From contig CABIYE010000002.1 of NCBI GenBank assembly GCA_902362865.1, positions 1 to 64,000 of the forward strand: a DNA stretch of 64,000 nucleotides. Direction: 5' to 3'. How positions within the stretch are numbered: position 1 is the first letter of the stretch; every line of letters begins with the position of its first letter. Made by a program: the position numbers and the translations under genes. This stretch comes from Clostridiaceae bacterium. GTDB taxonomy: Bacteria; Bacillota; Clostridia; Lachnospirales; Lachnospiraceae. Under the pieces are notes generated by a model. That model did not search any database and was not told the DNA's origin. It saw only the letters and a list, made by a program, of their open reading frames with translations. Shown here one piece after another: positions 41,915-51,534 of this stretch.

Positions 41915-43300
41915 ATGAATTTACCATCCGCATTTGAAGAAAAGATGAAAAAGCTTCTGGGCAGTGAATTTGAGACATATTTATCCTGCTATGAAGAGCC
42001 AAGATATTATGGGCTTCGTGTCAATACGAATAAGATATCGTCGGAGGATTTTGCGAAAATTGCTCCTTTTTCTATCCGGCCGATTCCGTGGATTGAAAAT
42101 GGATTCTACTATGATGGGGAGAAAGATATGCCGGCCAAACATCCTTACTATTTCGCCGGGCTTTATTATCTGCAGGAGCCAAGCGCCATGACGCCTGCCA
42201 GCCGTCTGCCGGTGGAGCCGGGAGACCGGGTATTGGATGTGTGTGCCGCCCCCGGCGGAAAAGCGACGGAATTAGGAGCAAAGCTTTCAGGCGAGGGAGT
42301 CCTGGTTGCGAATGATATCAGTAATTCTCGTGCAAAGGGACTCCTTAAGAACCTGGAAGTTTTTGGGATTGGAAATTTATTGGTATTGAGTGAAGAACCC
42401 GGAAAGCTTGTGAATTATTTTCCGGAATATTTTGATAAAATATTAATTGACGCGCCCTGCTCCGGGGAAGGAATGTTCCGAAAAGACCGGAAAATGGTAA
42501 AAGCATGGGAAGAACATGGACCGGAATTCTTTTCAAAACTTCAGCAAAGCATCATCATCCAGGCAGCGGATATGCTGCGACCCGGTGGTATGCTTCTTTA
42601 TTCGACCTGTACATTTGACCCTCTGGAAAATGAAGGGACGGTTGAATATCTGCTGCGAAACCGTCCTGAATTTGAGATTCTGGATATGGAAGGCTATGAG
42701 GGGTTTTCCAACGGAATTCCTGCTGTGACAGAGAGCAAGGCGGCAGAATTTTCAAAGACCATACGTATTTTCCCACATAAAATGCATGGAGAAGGACATT
42801 ATCTTGCACTTCTCAAAAAAGGAAAAGAAGAGACTCCGGCCATAAAGATTCCCGGAAAGAGGAATGTGGGAAAGATTCCGGAGGAATTGAAAAACTTCTT
42901 TCAGGGGGTAGACTGGAAGCTGGATGAGGAAAGGATAGAGATTCACGGAGAGCGGGTATATTATATGCCGGAAGGGCTGCCGGACATGAAAGGAATCCGT
43001 TTTCTGCGCACAGGGCTTCTCCTTGGGGAGTTGAAGAAAAAGCGTTTCGAACCAAGCCAGGCATTAGCCATGTGTCTGAAAAAGAGGGAATACCGTTATG
43101 TGATAGATCTGCCGGCTGTGGATGAGCGGGTTATAAAATACTTAAAAGGAGAGACACTGGATGTGGAAGACGTTACAGATGCTAAAGAAAAGGGTTGGTA
43201 TCTGTTTTGTGTGGACGGCTATCCTCTGGGATGGGGAAAACTTGCAGGCGGCGTTCTGAAGAACAAATATCTGCCGGGATGGAGATGGCAGTCCGTATGA
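41915..43300 (+). CDS. RsmF/RsmB-type rRNA m5C methyltransferase
   Basis: A 461-residue NOL1/NOP2/Sun-family enzyme. The ATG at 41915 follows GGAGG. The SAM-binding VLDVCAAPGGKATEL (about 107-121), the first Cys in DAPCSGEGMFRK (about 185) and the catalytic Cys in YSTCTF (about 231) are present. A C-terminal PUA-like/RsmF domain (about 310-460) follows. The probable product is 5-methylcytosine in 16S rRNA. It overlaps the next gene by ATGA. Confidence 0.92.
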   Translation: MNLPSAFEEKMKKLLGSEFETYLSCYEEPRYYGLRVNTNKISSEDFAKIAPFSIRPIPWIENGFYYDGEKDMPAKHPYYFAGLYYLQEPSAMTPASRLPVEPGDRVLDVCAAPGGKATELGAKLSGEGVLVANDISNSRAKGLLKNLEVFGIGNLLVLSEEPGKLVNYFPEYFDKILIDAPCSGEGMFRKDRKMVKAWEEHGPEFFSKLQQSIIIQAADMLRPGGMLLYSTCTFDPLENEGTVEYLLRNRPEFEILDMEGYEGFSNGIPAVTESKAAEFSKTIRIFPHKMHGEGHYLALLKKGKEETPAIKIPGKRNVGKIPEELKNFFQGVDWKLDEERIEIHGERVYYMPEGLPDMKGIRFLRTGLLLGELKKKRFEPSQALAMCLKKREYRYVIDLPAVDERVIKYLKGETLDVEDVTDAKEKGWYLFCVDGYPLGWGKLAGGVLKNKYLPGWRWQSV

Positions 43301-44010
43301 TACGGTTGGATAAGTATCTGGCTGACATGGGAGTCGGAACCAGACAGGAAGTTAAGAAGCTCATCCGTAAAGGCCTGGTTGAGATAGATGGGGTTCGGGT
43401 TTTAAAACCGGATGAAAAAGTGGCAAAGGGGCTGCAGACGGTATCTGTAGACGGTATTCCTATATTTTATAGAGAATACGAATACTATCTTCTGAATAAA
43501 CCGAAGGGCGTTGTTTCCGCTACAGAGGATGCAAAAGACCGGACGGTAATTGATTTGATTGTATCGAAAAGAAGGAAGGACTTATTTCCGGTAGGAAGAC
43601 TGGATAAGGATACAGAAGGGCTTCTTTTGATTACCAATGATGGAGCGATGGCACATCGTCTTCTCTCACCGAAGAAGCATGTGGACAAGACTTATTACGC
43701 TGAGGTTGCCGGATGCGCTACCCGGGAAACTGTACAGGCATTTGCCGAAGGGGTGGATATTGGCAGCGAAGGCGGAGAAGAATGGACGCTGCCTGCCAGG
43801 CTTGAGGTACTGGAAAGCGGGACGACTTCCAGGATACGGCTAACGATACAGGAAGGAAAGTATCATCAGGTAAAGCGTATGTTCCGGGCCGTCGGCATGG
43901 AGGTCCTTTATCTGAAACGTGAATCCATGGGAAGCCTTGTGCTGGATGAGGCAATGCAGCCGGGGGAGTACCGTGAACTTACAGAAAAAGAATTGGAGTT
44001 GTTGCAATGA
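43297..44010 (+). CDS. RsuA/RluB/RluF-family 16S/23S rRNA pseudouridine synthase
   Basis: A 237-residue synthase. The start is ATG 43297 in the ATGA overlap with the upstream gene. An S4 RNA-binding domain (1-60, IRLDKYLADMGVGTRQEV) precedes the catalytic domain with GRLDKDTEGLLLITNDG (about 100-116), where the Asp is the nucleophile. KYHQVKRMF is the second family motif. The exact rRNA site is not assigned. Confidence 0.93.
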   Translation: MIRLDKYLADMGVGTRQEVKKLIRKGLVEIDGVRVLKPDEKVAKGLQTVSVDGIPIFYREYEYYLLNKPKGVVSATEDAKDRTVIDLIVSKRRKDLFPVGRLDKDTEGLLLITNDGAMAHRLLSPKKHVDKTYYAEVAGCATRETVQAFAEGVDIGSEGGEEWTLPARLEVLESGTTSRIRLTIQEGKYHQVKRMFRAVGMEVLYLKRESMGSLVLDEAMQPGEYRELTEKELELLQ

Positions 44011-44696
44011 AAAACAGGGAACCGTTAATTCTGAAAGAAATAGAAGCGGTTATTTTCGATTTAGATGGAAGTCTGGTAGATTCTATGTGGATATGGCCTG
44101 CCGTGGACAGGGCGTATCTGGAAAAATACCACCTGACCCAGCCCGATAATTTCCATGAGGGAATGGAAGGGAAAAGTTATACAGAAGTGGCACAGTATTT
44201 TCTGGATGTTTTCCCGGAGCTGGATTGTACGATTGAAGAAGTGAAGCAGGAATGGACGGACATGGTGTATGAGGCCTATACCCATCAAGTGAAGCTAAAA
44301 ACAGGCGCTTATCATTTTATTACCCACCTTCGGGAAAGAGGGATGAAATTCGGAATTGCTACCAGTAATGCCCGGGAACTGACGGAAGCAGCGCTTGAAG
44401 CACTGCACGTAAAGGAATACTTTGATTCTGTACATACTTCATGCGAGGTAAAGAGCGGCAAGCCTTCCCCCGACGTTTATCTTCTGGTAGCAGAAGAACT
44501 TGAAGTATCTCCGAAGAACTGCCTGGTCTTTGAAGACGTCCCTATGGGAATTTTGGCGGGTAAGAACGCGGGGATGCGGGTATGCGCCGTGGAAGATGAG
44601 TTTTCCAGACCGCAGCTGTCGAAGAAAAGAGAGCTGGCTGATTATTATATTATGGATTATAACGATATTGAGAAGGGCACCTACGAGGTATTATGA
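44007..44696 (+). CDS. HAD superfamily phosphatase (beta-phosphoglucomutase-like)
   Basis: A 229-residue HAD hydrolase. Motif I VIFDLDGSLVDS (about 13-24) has both Asp, motif II is ATSN, motif III the Lys of KSGKPSPD and motif IV FEDVPMGI. A helical cap (about 27-90) puts it in the PGM-like subclass. It starts inside the ATGA end of the pseudouridine synthase and overlaps ygiQ the same way. The substrate is unknown. Confidence 0.9.
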   Translation: MKNREPLILKEIEAVIFDLDGSLVDSMWIWPAVDRAYLEKYHLTQPDNFHEGMEGKSYTEVAQYFLDVFPELDCTIEEVKQEWTDMVYEAYTHQVKLKTGAYHFITHLRERGMKFGIATSNARELTEAALEALHVKEYFDSVHTSCEVKSGKPSPDVYLLVAEELEVSPKNCLVFEDVPMGILAGKNAGMRVCAVEDEFSRPQLSKKRELADYYIMDYNDIEKGTYEVL

Positions 44697-46603
44697 TGGA
44701 GCAGGGATTCTTACCAATCTGCAGGGAAGATATGCAGGCACAGGGATGGGACAGTGTAGATTTTGTATATGTGTCCGGCGATGCTTATGTAGATCATCCA
44801 TCCTTTGGACATGCAATTATAACACGGGTACTTTCCGCTCACGGTTACCGTGTGGGAATCATTCCACAACCGGATTGGAAAGACAAAAAAAGTATTATGG
44901 AATTTGGAGAACCCAGGTTGGGCTTTCTGGTGTCCGCCGGAAATATGGACTCTATGGTAAACCATTATTCTGTGTCAAAAAAACGGCGTAAGACGGACGC
45001 ATTTACCCCGGGTGGTGTTATGGGAAAGCGGCCGGATTATGCGGTAGTTGTTTATTCTAATCTGATCCGTCAGGTTTATAAGCATACGCCGATTATCCTC
45101 GGCGGGATTGAGGCAAGCCTCAGACGTCTTGCCCATTATGATTATTGGTCTGACCGGCTGAAGCGTTCCGTGCTTCTTGATTCCGGAGCCGATATCATCT
45201 CTTATGGGATGGGAGAGCGTTCCATCATTGAAATTGCAGAAGCATTAGACAGCGGCATTGCAGTGAAAGACATTACCTTTATAGACGGAACGGTGTGTAA
45301 GGTGAAAAGCCTCGATAGTGTTTATGATGCAGTGATCCTTCCGTCTTTTGAAGAGCTTAGGGAAGATAAATTAAATTATGCCCGCAGCTTTTATACGCAG
45401 TACTGTAATACGGATCCCTTTTCAGGGAAAAGATTGGCAGAGCCTTATCAGGATGCGCATCTTTATGTGGTGCAGAATCCGCCGTCTAAGCCTTTGAGCC
45501 AGGAGGAAATGGACGATGTGTATGCTTATCCTTATATGCGGACTTACCACCCCAGCTATGAAAAAGACGGCGGCGTTCCGGCAATTACAGAAGTGAAGTT
45601 CAGCTTAACCAGCAACCGCGGATGTTTTGGCGGGTGCAGTTTTTGTGCACTGACATTCCATCAGGGAAGAATTTTACAAACCAGAAGCCATGAGTCCTTA
45701 ATCCGGGAGGCAAAATTGCTGATACAGGATAAAGATTTTAAAGGGTATATCCATGATGTGGGCGGACCTACGGCAAATTTCCGTCAGCCCTCCTGCCAGA
45801 AACAGTTGACCCTCGGCGTATGCAAGGAGAAGCAGTGTCTTTTCCCTAAGCCCTGCCGGAATCTTAAAGTGAGCCACGAAGATTACATAATATTATTACG
45901 TAAACTAAAGGCCCTTCCGGGAGTGAAGAAGGTTTTTATCCGTTCAGGAATCCGCTTTGATTATGTGATGGCGGATAAGGATGATGCTTTTCTTAGAGAA
46001 CTATGTAAGGATCATGTAAGCGGCCAGCTTAAGGTGGCTCCGGAACATGTGTCCGATGTGGTGCTCCGTAAGATGGGCAAACCCGAAAATAGTGTTTATC
46101 AGGCTTTTGTGAAAAAATATAAACAAATGAACCAACAATTGGGGAAAAATCAGTTCCTCGTGCCGTATCTGATGTCTTCCCACCCGGGTTCCGGGCTGAA
46201 AGAGGCAGTTGAGCTGGCGGAACATATTCGGGATTTAGGCTATATGCCGGAGCAGGTGCAGGACTTTTATCCTACTCCGTCAACGATTTCCACTTGTATG
46301 TATTATACCGGGGTAGATCCAAGGAATATGGAACCTGTGTATGTGCCGAAAAATCCACATGAAAAAGCTATGCAGCGCGCTCTGATCCAGTACCGGGATC
46401 CAAAAAATTATCAGCTTGTATTGGAAGCGCTTAAGAAAGCAGGGAGAATGGATCTGGTGGGGTTCGATAAACATTGTTTGATTCGCCCGCGCCAGAAAGT
46501 GAAGGACGGTGAGCACCAGATACATACAAAGCAGGGAAAAACACAGAAAAAGACAATACGAAATGTCCACAAAAAGAAATTCAAAAAACAGACAGGAAGA
46601 TGA
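44693..46603 (+). CDS. YgiQ family radical SAM protein
   Basis: A 636-residue protein. The radical SAM cluster motif is in NRGCFGGCSFCAL (about 313-325, CxxxCxxC). N-terminal VDFVYVSGDAYVDHPSFGHAIIT and the C-terminal YTGVDPRNMEPVYVPK are typical of YgiQ/UPF0313. The tail is basic and Lys-rich. The function of the family is unknown. Confidence 0.93.
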   Translation: MMEQGFLPICREDMQAQGWDSVDFVYVSGDAYVDHPSFGHAIITRVLSAHGYRVGIIPQPDWKDKKSIMEFGEPRLGFLVSAGNMDSMVNHYSVSKKRRKTDAFTPGGVMGKRPDYAVVVYSNLIRQVYKHTPIILGGIEASLRRLAHYDYWSDRLKRSVLLDSGADIISYGMGERSIIEIAEALDSGIAVKDITFIDGTVCKVKSLDSVYDAVILPSFEELREDKLNYARSFYTQYCNTDPFSGKRLAEPYQDAHLYVVQNPPSKPLSQEEMDDVYAYPYMRTYHPSYEKDGGVPAITEVKFSLTSNRGCFGGCSFCALTFHQGRILQTRSHESLIREAKLLIQDKDFKGYIHDVGGPTANFRQPSCQKQLTLGVCKEKQCLFPKPCRNLKVSHEDYIILLRKLKALPGVKKVFIRSGIRFDYVMADKDDAFLRELCKDHVSGQLKVAPEHVSDVVLRKMGKPENSVYQAFVKKYKQMNQQLGKNQFLVPYLMSSHPGSGLKEAVELAEHIRDLGYMPEQVQDFYPTPSTISTCMYYTGVDPRNMEPVYVPKNPHEKAMQRALIQYRDPKNYQLVLEALKKAGRMDLVGFDKHCLIRPRQKVKDGEHQIHTKQGKTQKKTIRNVHKKKFKKQTGR

Positions 46604-46606
46604 TAT

Positions 46607-47383
46607 ATGAGAATTGCAGTGATTACCGGAGCATCTTCAGGAATCGGCAGAGAATTTGTACGGCAGATTCCAAAGTGTTATAAGCGGCTGGATGAGATCT
46701 GGCTGGTTGCAAGAAGCACGGACAAGCTCAAAAAAATAAAAGAAGAGACAGAGGCCGCATTTCCTGTGTCCGTGCGTATTTTTGACGGAGATTTGCTGCG
46801 GGATTATATTTTTTACCGAATAAAAAAAGAGCTTGAGATACAAAAACCAGATATTCGTATGCTTGTGAACGGAGCAGGTTTTGGAAAAATCGGAATGACA
46901 GAAGATATTGCTGTGGATACGCAGACAGAAATGATCGACTTGAATTGTAAGGCGCTTACGAGAATGACCTGTCTGTGTCTTCCTTATTTGTCAAAAGGAA
47001 GCAGGGTATTAAATATTGCATCTGCCTCTGCATTTCTTCCGCAGCCGCAATTTGCCGTGTATGCTGCTTCTAAATCCTATGTTTTAAGCTTTTCCAGGGG
47101 GCTTTCCATGGAAACTGCCGCCCGCGGGATTGTTGTTACAGCAGTCTGTCCGGGACCGGTAGATACGCCGTTTTTTGAAGTGGCGGGCTCTGACAGCAGC
47201 AAAATGAAAAAAGCAGTAATGGTGCAGCCGGGGGCGGTTGTCAGGCAGGCGCTTTGGGATACAAGAAATGGCCGGGACATATCTGTCTTCGGTATGCCGA
47301 TGAAAGGCGTGAAGCTGGCGACAAAAATACTGCCGGACAGAATTCTTCGCATCGCTATGATGCGTATCTTTAATACGAAGTAA
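46607..47383 (+). CDS. Short-chain dehydrogenase/reductase
   Basis: A 258-residue SDR. The cofactor-binding GASSGIGREF (8-17) and the catalytic YAASKSY (Tyr and Lys, about 151-157) with a Ser in IASASAFL are all present; VCPGPVDTPFF is the family PG motif. It starts 3 bp after ygiQ. The substrate is not predictable. Confidence 0.93.
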   Translation: MRIAVITGASSGIGREFVRQIPKCYKRLDEIWLVARSTDKLKKIKEETEAAFPVSVRIFDGDLLRDYIFYRIKKELEIQKPDIRMLVNGAGFGKIGMTEDIAVDTQTEMIDLNCKALTRMTCLCLPYLSKGSRVLNIASASAFLPQPQFAVYAASKSYVLSFSRGLSMETAARGIVVTAVCPGPVDTPFFEVAGSDSSKMKKAVMVQPGAVVRQALWDTRNGRDISVFGMPMKGVKLATKILPDRILRIAMMRIFNTK

Positions 47384-47399
47384 GGGGAGTTAGCAGAAG

Positions 47400-47975
47400 A
47401 TGAAGATTGAAAAAGGACAGCCGGGATATTTAAAAGCAGAGAGAAACAAATTACTGGCACAGACACTTATTGAATTTGTAATTGTAGTAGTCCTTCTTAT
47501 TGTAGGATATGTACAGACCGGGACGAAGCTGAATTTATTTACATTAGTAGCAGTCCTGGGGTGCCTGCCGGCATCAAAGGTACTGGTAGAGCTAATTACG
47601 ATTTTCCCATATAAAACAATCGACGCCGATAAAGCAGCTGAAATAAAAGAAAAGACACCGCTTCTTACAACGGCTTACGATATGGTGCTTACCAGCCGTG
47701 AGAAAATCATGCCCGTCGATGCTATTGTTATTTCAGGCGGAACTATCTGTGGATATTCAAAAAGTAAAAAAGTCAAACCAGAGGAAACTGCCTCTTATAT
47801 CAAAAAAATGCTGCAGGAAAACCGGTTTGATAAGGTGACTGTAAAAATCTTCCCGGATTATGTTGCGTTTTTGTCCCGTGCGGAAGGAATGAACAGTATT
47901 GCAGAGATAGAGCGGGAGGATACCAGAAAAAAAGAGAAAAAAATCAGAAAAATCATTTTGAGTCTTTCCATGTAA
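47400..47975 (+). CDS. Conserved hypothetical membrane protein (191 aa)
   Basis: A 191-residue protein with two N-terminal membrane helices (about 20-40 and 46-65) and a soluble C-terminal part (DMVLTSREKIMPVDAIVISGG, EETASYIKKMLQENRF). I recognise no named domain. GGGGAG precedes the ATG. Confidence 0.78.
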   Translation: MKIEKGQPGYLKAERNKLLAQTLIEFVIVVVLLIVGYVQTGTKLNLFTLVAVLGCLPASKVLVELITIFPYKTIDADKAAEIKEKTPLLTTAYDMVLTSREKIMPVDAIVISGGTICGYSKSKKVKPEETASYIKKMLQENRFDKVTVKIFPDYVAFLSRAEGMNSIAEIEREDTRKKEKKIRKIILSLSM

Positions 47976-47999
47976 GTGAAAGACTAAGGGAGAGTCTTT

Positions 48000-48989
48000 A
48001 TGCAAGAGATTACGATTGAGACAAATGAAGCGGGGCAGCGTCTTGACAAGTTCCTTGGCAAATACCTGAATGAGGCTCCTAAAAGTTTTTATTATAAAAT
48101 GCTTAGAAAGAAAAATATTGTTTTGAATGATAAAAAGGCTTCCGGTAATGAAAGGCTGTCAGTAGGGGATTCAGTGAAATTCTACCTTTCGGATGAGACG
48201 ATTGAAAAATTTTCCAGTCTCCGTATTCCCAGGGCAGCGTCCAAACTAGATATTATTTATGAAGATGAACACGTTCTGCTGATTAACAAACCTGCAGGAA
48301 TGCTTTCTCAAAAAGCAAGGAGGGAAGATGTCTCCCTGGTGGAACATCTGGAGAGCTATCTCCTTTCTACCGGAGCTTTGTCCCGGGAGTCTCTGCGGGC
48401 ATTTCATCCTTCCATCTGCAACCGCCTGGATAGGAATACCAGCGGGATTGTGGCAGCCGGGAAGACACTTTCCGGGCTGCAGGAGATGGGAGAATTATTT
48501 AAAACCAGAAGTTTAAAAAAATATTACTGGTGCCTGGTAAAAGGCATAGTGAAGAGAGAACGGCATATCAAAGGATATCTTCTCAAGGACAGCATAACGA
48601 ATAAAGTTACCATTTCTCCCAAAAACACAAAGGATTCTCTGGCAATAGAAACAGAATATAAACCCATTGCCCGGGGAGACGGCGTGACACTCCTGGAGGT
48701 TCACCTTATTACCGGACGGACTCATCAGATCCGTGCCCACCTTGCATCTATCCATCATCCGATTGTAGGGGATTTTAAATACGGTGAAGCAGAGATAAAC
48801 CAGGTGTATCTTAGGAAATATGGTGTGAGGTCACAGCTTCTTCATGCACGTCGTATGGAGTTTCCCGAACTGACTGGGGTTCTTGGCGGGCTTTCCAACA
48901 GAATATTTACAGCGGCGCTTCCGGAAGGTTTTTATCAGATACTTAAAAAGGAAGGCTGTCTTTTGGATGATAGCGGACTGCAGGAATAG
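48000..48989 (+). CDS. RluA-family (RluC/RluD-like) pseudouridine synthase
   Basis: A 329-residue synthase with an N-terminal S4 domain (about 10-65) and a catalytic domain. The active site reads NRLDRNTSGIVAAGK (about 142-156), with Asn where His is usual; the nucleophilic Asp is kept. GRTHQIRAHLASIHHPIVGD is the second motif. The target site in rRNA cannot be assigned. Confidence 0.92.
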   Translation: MQEITIETNEAGQRLDKFLGKYLNEAPKSFYYKMLRKKNIVLNDKKASGNERLSVGDSVKFYLSDETIEKFSSLRIPRAASKLDIIYEDEHVLLINKPAGMLSQKARREDVSLVEHLESYLLSTGALSRESLRAFHPSICNRLDRNTSGIVAAGKTLSGLQEMGELFKTRSLKKYYWCLVKGIVKRERHIKGYLLKDSITNKVTISPKNTKDSLAIETEYKPIARGDGVTLLEVHLITGRTHQIRAHLASIHHPIVGDFKYGEAEINQVYLRKYGVRSQLLHARRMEFPELTGVLGGLSNRIFTAALPEGFYQILKKEGCLLDDSGLQE

Positions 48990-48998
48990 GAGAATTAC

Positions 48999-49541
48999 AT
49001 GGCTACATGGAACTCAAGAGGTTTAAGAGGCTCTACTTTAGAAGATATGGTAAATCGGACGAATGAACGGTATTTGGAAAAAGGACTTGCGCTTATCCAA
49101 AAGATACCGACACCGATTACGCCGGTTCGCATGGATAAAGAGCACCGGCATATTACTCTTGCGTATTTTGAACAGCGCAGTACGGTGGATTATATCGGGG
49201 CGGTACAGGGGATTCCCGTCTGTTTTGATGCAAAAGAATGTAAAGTGGAAACTTTCCCATTGCAAAATGTTCATGAACATCAAATAGTCTTTATGGAAAA
49301 TTTTGAGAAGCAGGGAGGAGTTTCTTTCATGCTGATTTATTACAGCGTCAGGAATTTGGCGTATTATATGCGTTTTGAAGAGGTAAGATATTTTTGGAAC
49401 CGTGCGGCATCAGGAGGGCGAAAAAGTATTCGTTTTGAAGAATTGAACCCACTGTATTTCCTTGAATTAAAGCAAGGCGGCTTCCTCCCTTATCTTGACG
49501 CCATGCAGATAGATCTTGAAATGAGAGAGGACGGAGCATAA
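48999..49541 (+). CDS. recU: Holliday junction resolvase RecU
   Basis: A 180-residue nuclease. The pattern matches RecU throughout: LEDMVNRTNERYLEKGLALI, PTPITPV, AYFEQRSTVDYIG (catalytic Asp near 69), CFDAKE (second acidic residue and Lys) and FPLQNVHEHQI. RecU resolves junctions in Firmicutes in place of RuvC. In Bacillus it is next to a class A PBP; here it sits after a pseudouridine synthase and before the his operon. Confidence 0.93.
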   Translation: MATWNSRGLRGSTLEDMVNRTNERYLEKGLALIQKIPTPITPVRMDKEHRHITLAYFEQRSTVDYIGAVQGIPVCFDAKECKVETFPLQNVHEHQIVFMENFEKQGGVSFMLIYYSVRNLAYYMRFEEVRYFWNRAASGGRKSIRFEELNPLYFLELKQGGFLPYLDAMQIDLEMREDGA

Positions 49542-49557
49542 CTGTTCCGTCAGGAAC

Positions 49558-49586
49558 TTGACAACATATGGGAAAATGCGTATAAT
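49558..49586 (+). promoter_or_regulatory. Consensus promoter of the his operon
   Basis: TTGACA (49558-49563) and TATAAT (49581-49586) match consensus perfectly with 17-nt spacing. A 5-bp hairpin GTTCC/GGAAC ends at 49557, next to the -35. The leader is short (about 40 nt); no T-box or peptide leader is visible. Confidence 0.88.
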
Positions 49587-49631
49587 TGCAAAAGAGTTTA
49601 GCGTATTAGCACGATGAAGTATGGAGGGTAT

Positions 49632-50873
49632 ATGGAAAAATTATTACATACACCGGAAGGAGTCCGGGATATTTATAATATGGAATGCAGAAAGAAGCTT
49701 GCGCTGGAGGAACAATTGCATAAGATCCTTCGTCTGCATGGCTATCACGACATACAGACGCCTACATTTGAATTTTTTGATGTATTCCGCAAAGAAATCG
49801 GGACTATCCCGTCAAAAGAATTATACAAATTTTTCGATAAAGAAGGAAATACGCTTGTTCTCAGACCGGATATTACGCCATCCATTGCAAGGGCGGCCGC
49901 TACTTTATTTGAAGGAGAATCTCTTCCGATCCGGCTGTGCTATAATGGAAGTACGTTTATTAACCATTCCAGTTATCAGGGGCGAATGAAAGAGAGTACA
50001 CAATTAGGTGCAGAATTGATTGGTACGAATTGTGTGGAAGCAGATGCCGAGATGCTTGCTATGGTTGTTAGTTGTTTAACGAAGGCAGGCTTAGAGGATT
50101 TTCAGCTTAATGTAGGAAATGTAGATTTTTTCCAGAGCCTGATTGAGGATGCGGCTCTTGATGAAGATGCAGAAGAAAGGGTTCGTGAACTGATTAATAA
50201 CAGAAATTATTTCGGTGTAGAAGAATTTCTGGAAAGTATCCGGGTGCGTCAGAGTGCGAAGGAAGCATTTGCGGCGCTCTCTGAACTTTATGGCGGCGTG
50301 GAAATCCTGGAGAGAGCGAAAGCAATTGCTCCCAACGCTAAGGCGGCTGCTGCAGTTTGCCGCTTAGAAGCAATTTACGAAGTGCTGAAATTATATGGCG
50401 TAGAGAAATATATCAATTTTGATTTCAGTATGAGCGGTATCTATGGCTATTATACCGGAATTATTTTCAGAGGTTATACGTTTGGTACGGGCGATGCGGT
50501 AGTAAAAGGCGGAAGATATGATCATTTGCTGGAAAAATTCGGCAAACATTCTCCATCCATAGGATTTGCCATTGTTGTAGATGAATTGATGAACGCCCTT
50601 ACAAGGCAGAAGATAGAGATTCAGTGTTCTGGTGAAAATACCATTCTTCTCTATGATGCGGCAAAACAAAAAGACGCTATCGAAAAGGCCGGAGAATTTC
50701 GAAGCAAAGACATTAGTACAGAGCTGGTAAAACGTGATCCAGACAGACCGCTGGCGGACTATATAGAATATGGCAGAAAATACTATGCTGAGACCATGCT
50801 GTATCTGGAAGAAGACGGACGGCTGACAGTCGTGGATCTTTTAAATAACAAACAAAAAATAATGAATCCATAG
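49632..50873 (+). CDS. hisZ: ATP phosphoribosyltransferase regulatory subunit HisZ
   Basis: A 413-residue HisRS-like protein lacking the anticodon-binding domain of true HisRS. ATG 49632 follows GGAGGG; ATG 49614 is too early. TPEGVRDIY (7-15), RPDITPSIARAAAT and FRGYTFGTGDAVVKGGRYDHL are recognisable. HisZ activates the short HisG and gives feedback control by histidine. First gene of the operon. Confidence 0.95.
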   Translation: MEKLLHTPEGVRDIYNMECRKKLALEEQLHKILRLHGYHDIQTPTFEFFDVFRKEIGTIPSKELYKFFDKEGNTLVLRPDITPSIARAAATLFEGESLPIRLCYNGSTFINHSSYQGRMKESTQLGAELIGTNCVEADAEMLAMVVSCLTKAGLEDFQLNVGNVDFFQSLIEDAALDEDAEERVRELINNRNYFGVEEFLESIRVRQSAKEAFAALSELYGGVEILERAKAIAPNAKAAAAVCRLEAIYEVLKLYGVEKYINFDFSMSGIYGYYTGIIFRGYTFGTGDAVVKGGRYDHLLEKFGKHSPSIGFAIVVDELMNALTRQKIEIQCSGENTILLYDAAKQKDAIEKAGEFRSKDISTELVKRDPDRPLADYIEYGRKYYAETMLYLEEDGRLTVVDLLNNKQKIMNP

Positions 50874-50886
50874 AGGTGGACATAAC

Positions 50887-51522
50887 ATGAGATATCTGAC
50901 ATTTGCCCTTGGAAAAGGGCGCCTGGCAAATCAGACACTGGAGCTTTTTGAAAAAGTTGGAATTACCTGCGAAGAGATGAAGGATAAAGATTCCAGAAAA
51001 CTGATTTTTGTTAATGAAGAATTGAAACTCCGCTTCTTTCTATCCAAAGGACCGGATGTTCCTACCTATGTAGAATATGGGGCTGCCGATATCGGAGTCG
51101 TAGGGAGAGATACCATCCTGGAAGAAAGAAGAAAGGTACATGAAGTACTTGACCTTGGCTATGGGAAATGCAGAATGTGCGTCTGCGGGCCTGGGGAGGC
51201 AGCACCGCTTCTTATGCATCATGAATTGATTCGTGTGGCAACCAAATATCCCAATATTGCGAAAGATTATTTCTATAATAAAAAGCATCAGACGGTGGAA
51301 ATCATCAAGTTAAACGGCTCCATTGAGCTTGCGCCGATTGTGGGGCTGTCAGAAGTAATTGTCGATATTGTAGAGACAGGTTCCACTTTAAGAGAGAATG
51401 GACTTACTATACTGGAAGAAGTGTGCCCCTTATCTGCAAGAATGATTGTAAATCCAGTCAGTATGCGGATGGAAAGCGATCGCATTAAGAATCTGATTAC
51501 GAAGCTGCGCACAGTAATATAG
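50887..51522 (+). CDS. hisG: ATP phosphoribosyltransferase, short form
   Basis: A 211-residue enzyme for the first step of histidine synthesis, ATP + PRPP. The short form lacks the C-terminal regulatory domain and needs HisZ, which is encoded just upstream. ALGKGRLANQTLELFEKVG, YGAADIGVVGRD and VDIVETGSTLRENGL (PRPP site) are seen. Confidence 0.97.
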   Translation: MRYLTFALGKGRLANQTLELFEKVGITCEEMKDKDSRKLIFVNEELKLRFFLSKGPDVPTYVEYGAADIGVVGRDTILEERRKVHEVLDLGYGKCRMCVCGPGEAAPLLMHHELIRVATKYPNIAKDYFYNKKHQTVEIIKLNGSIELAPIVGLSEVIVDIVETGSTLRENGLTILEEVCPLSARMIVNPVSMRMESDRIKNLITKLRTVI

Positions 51523-51534
51523 GAGATGATGAGA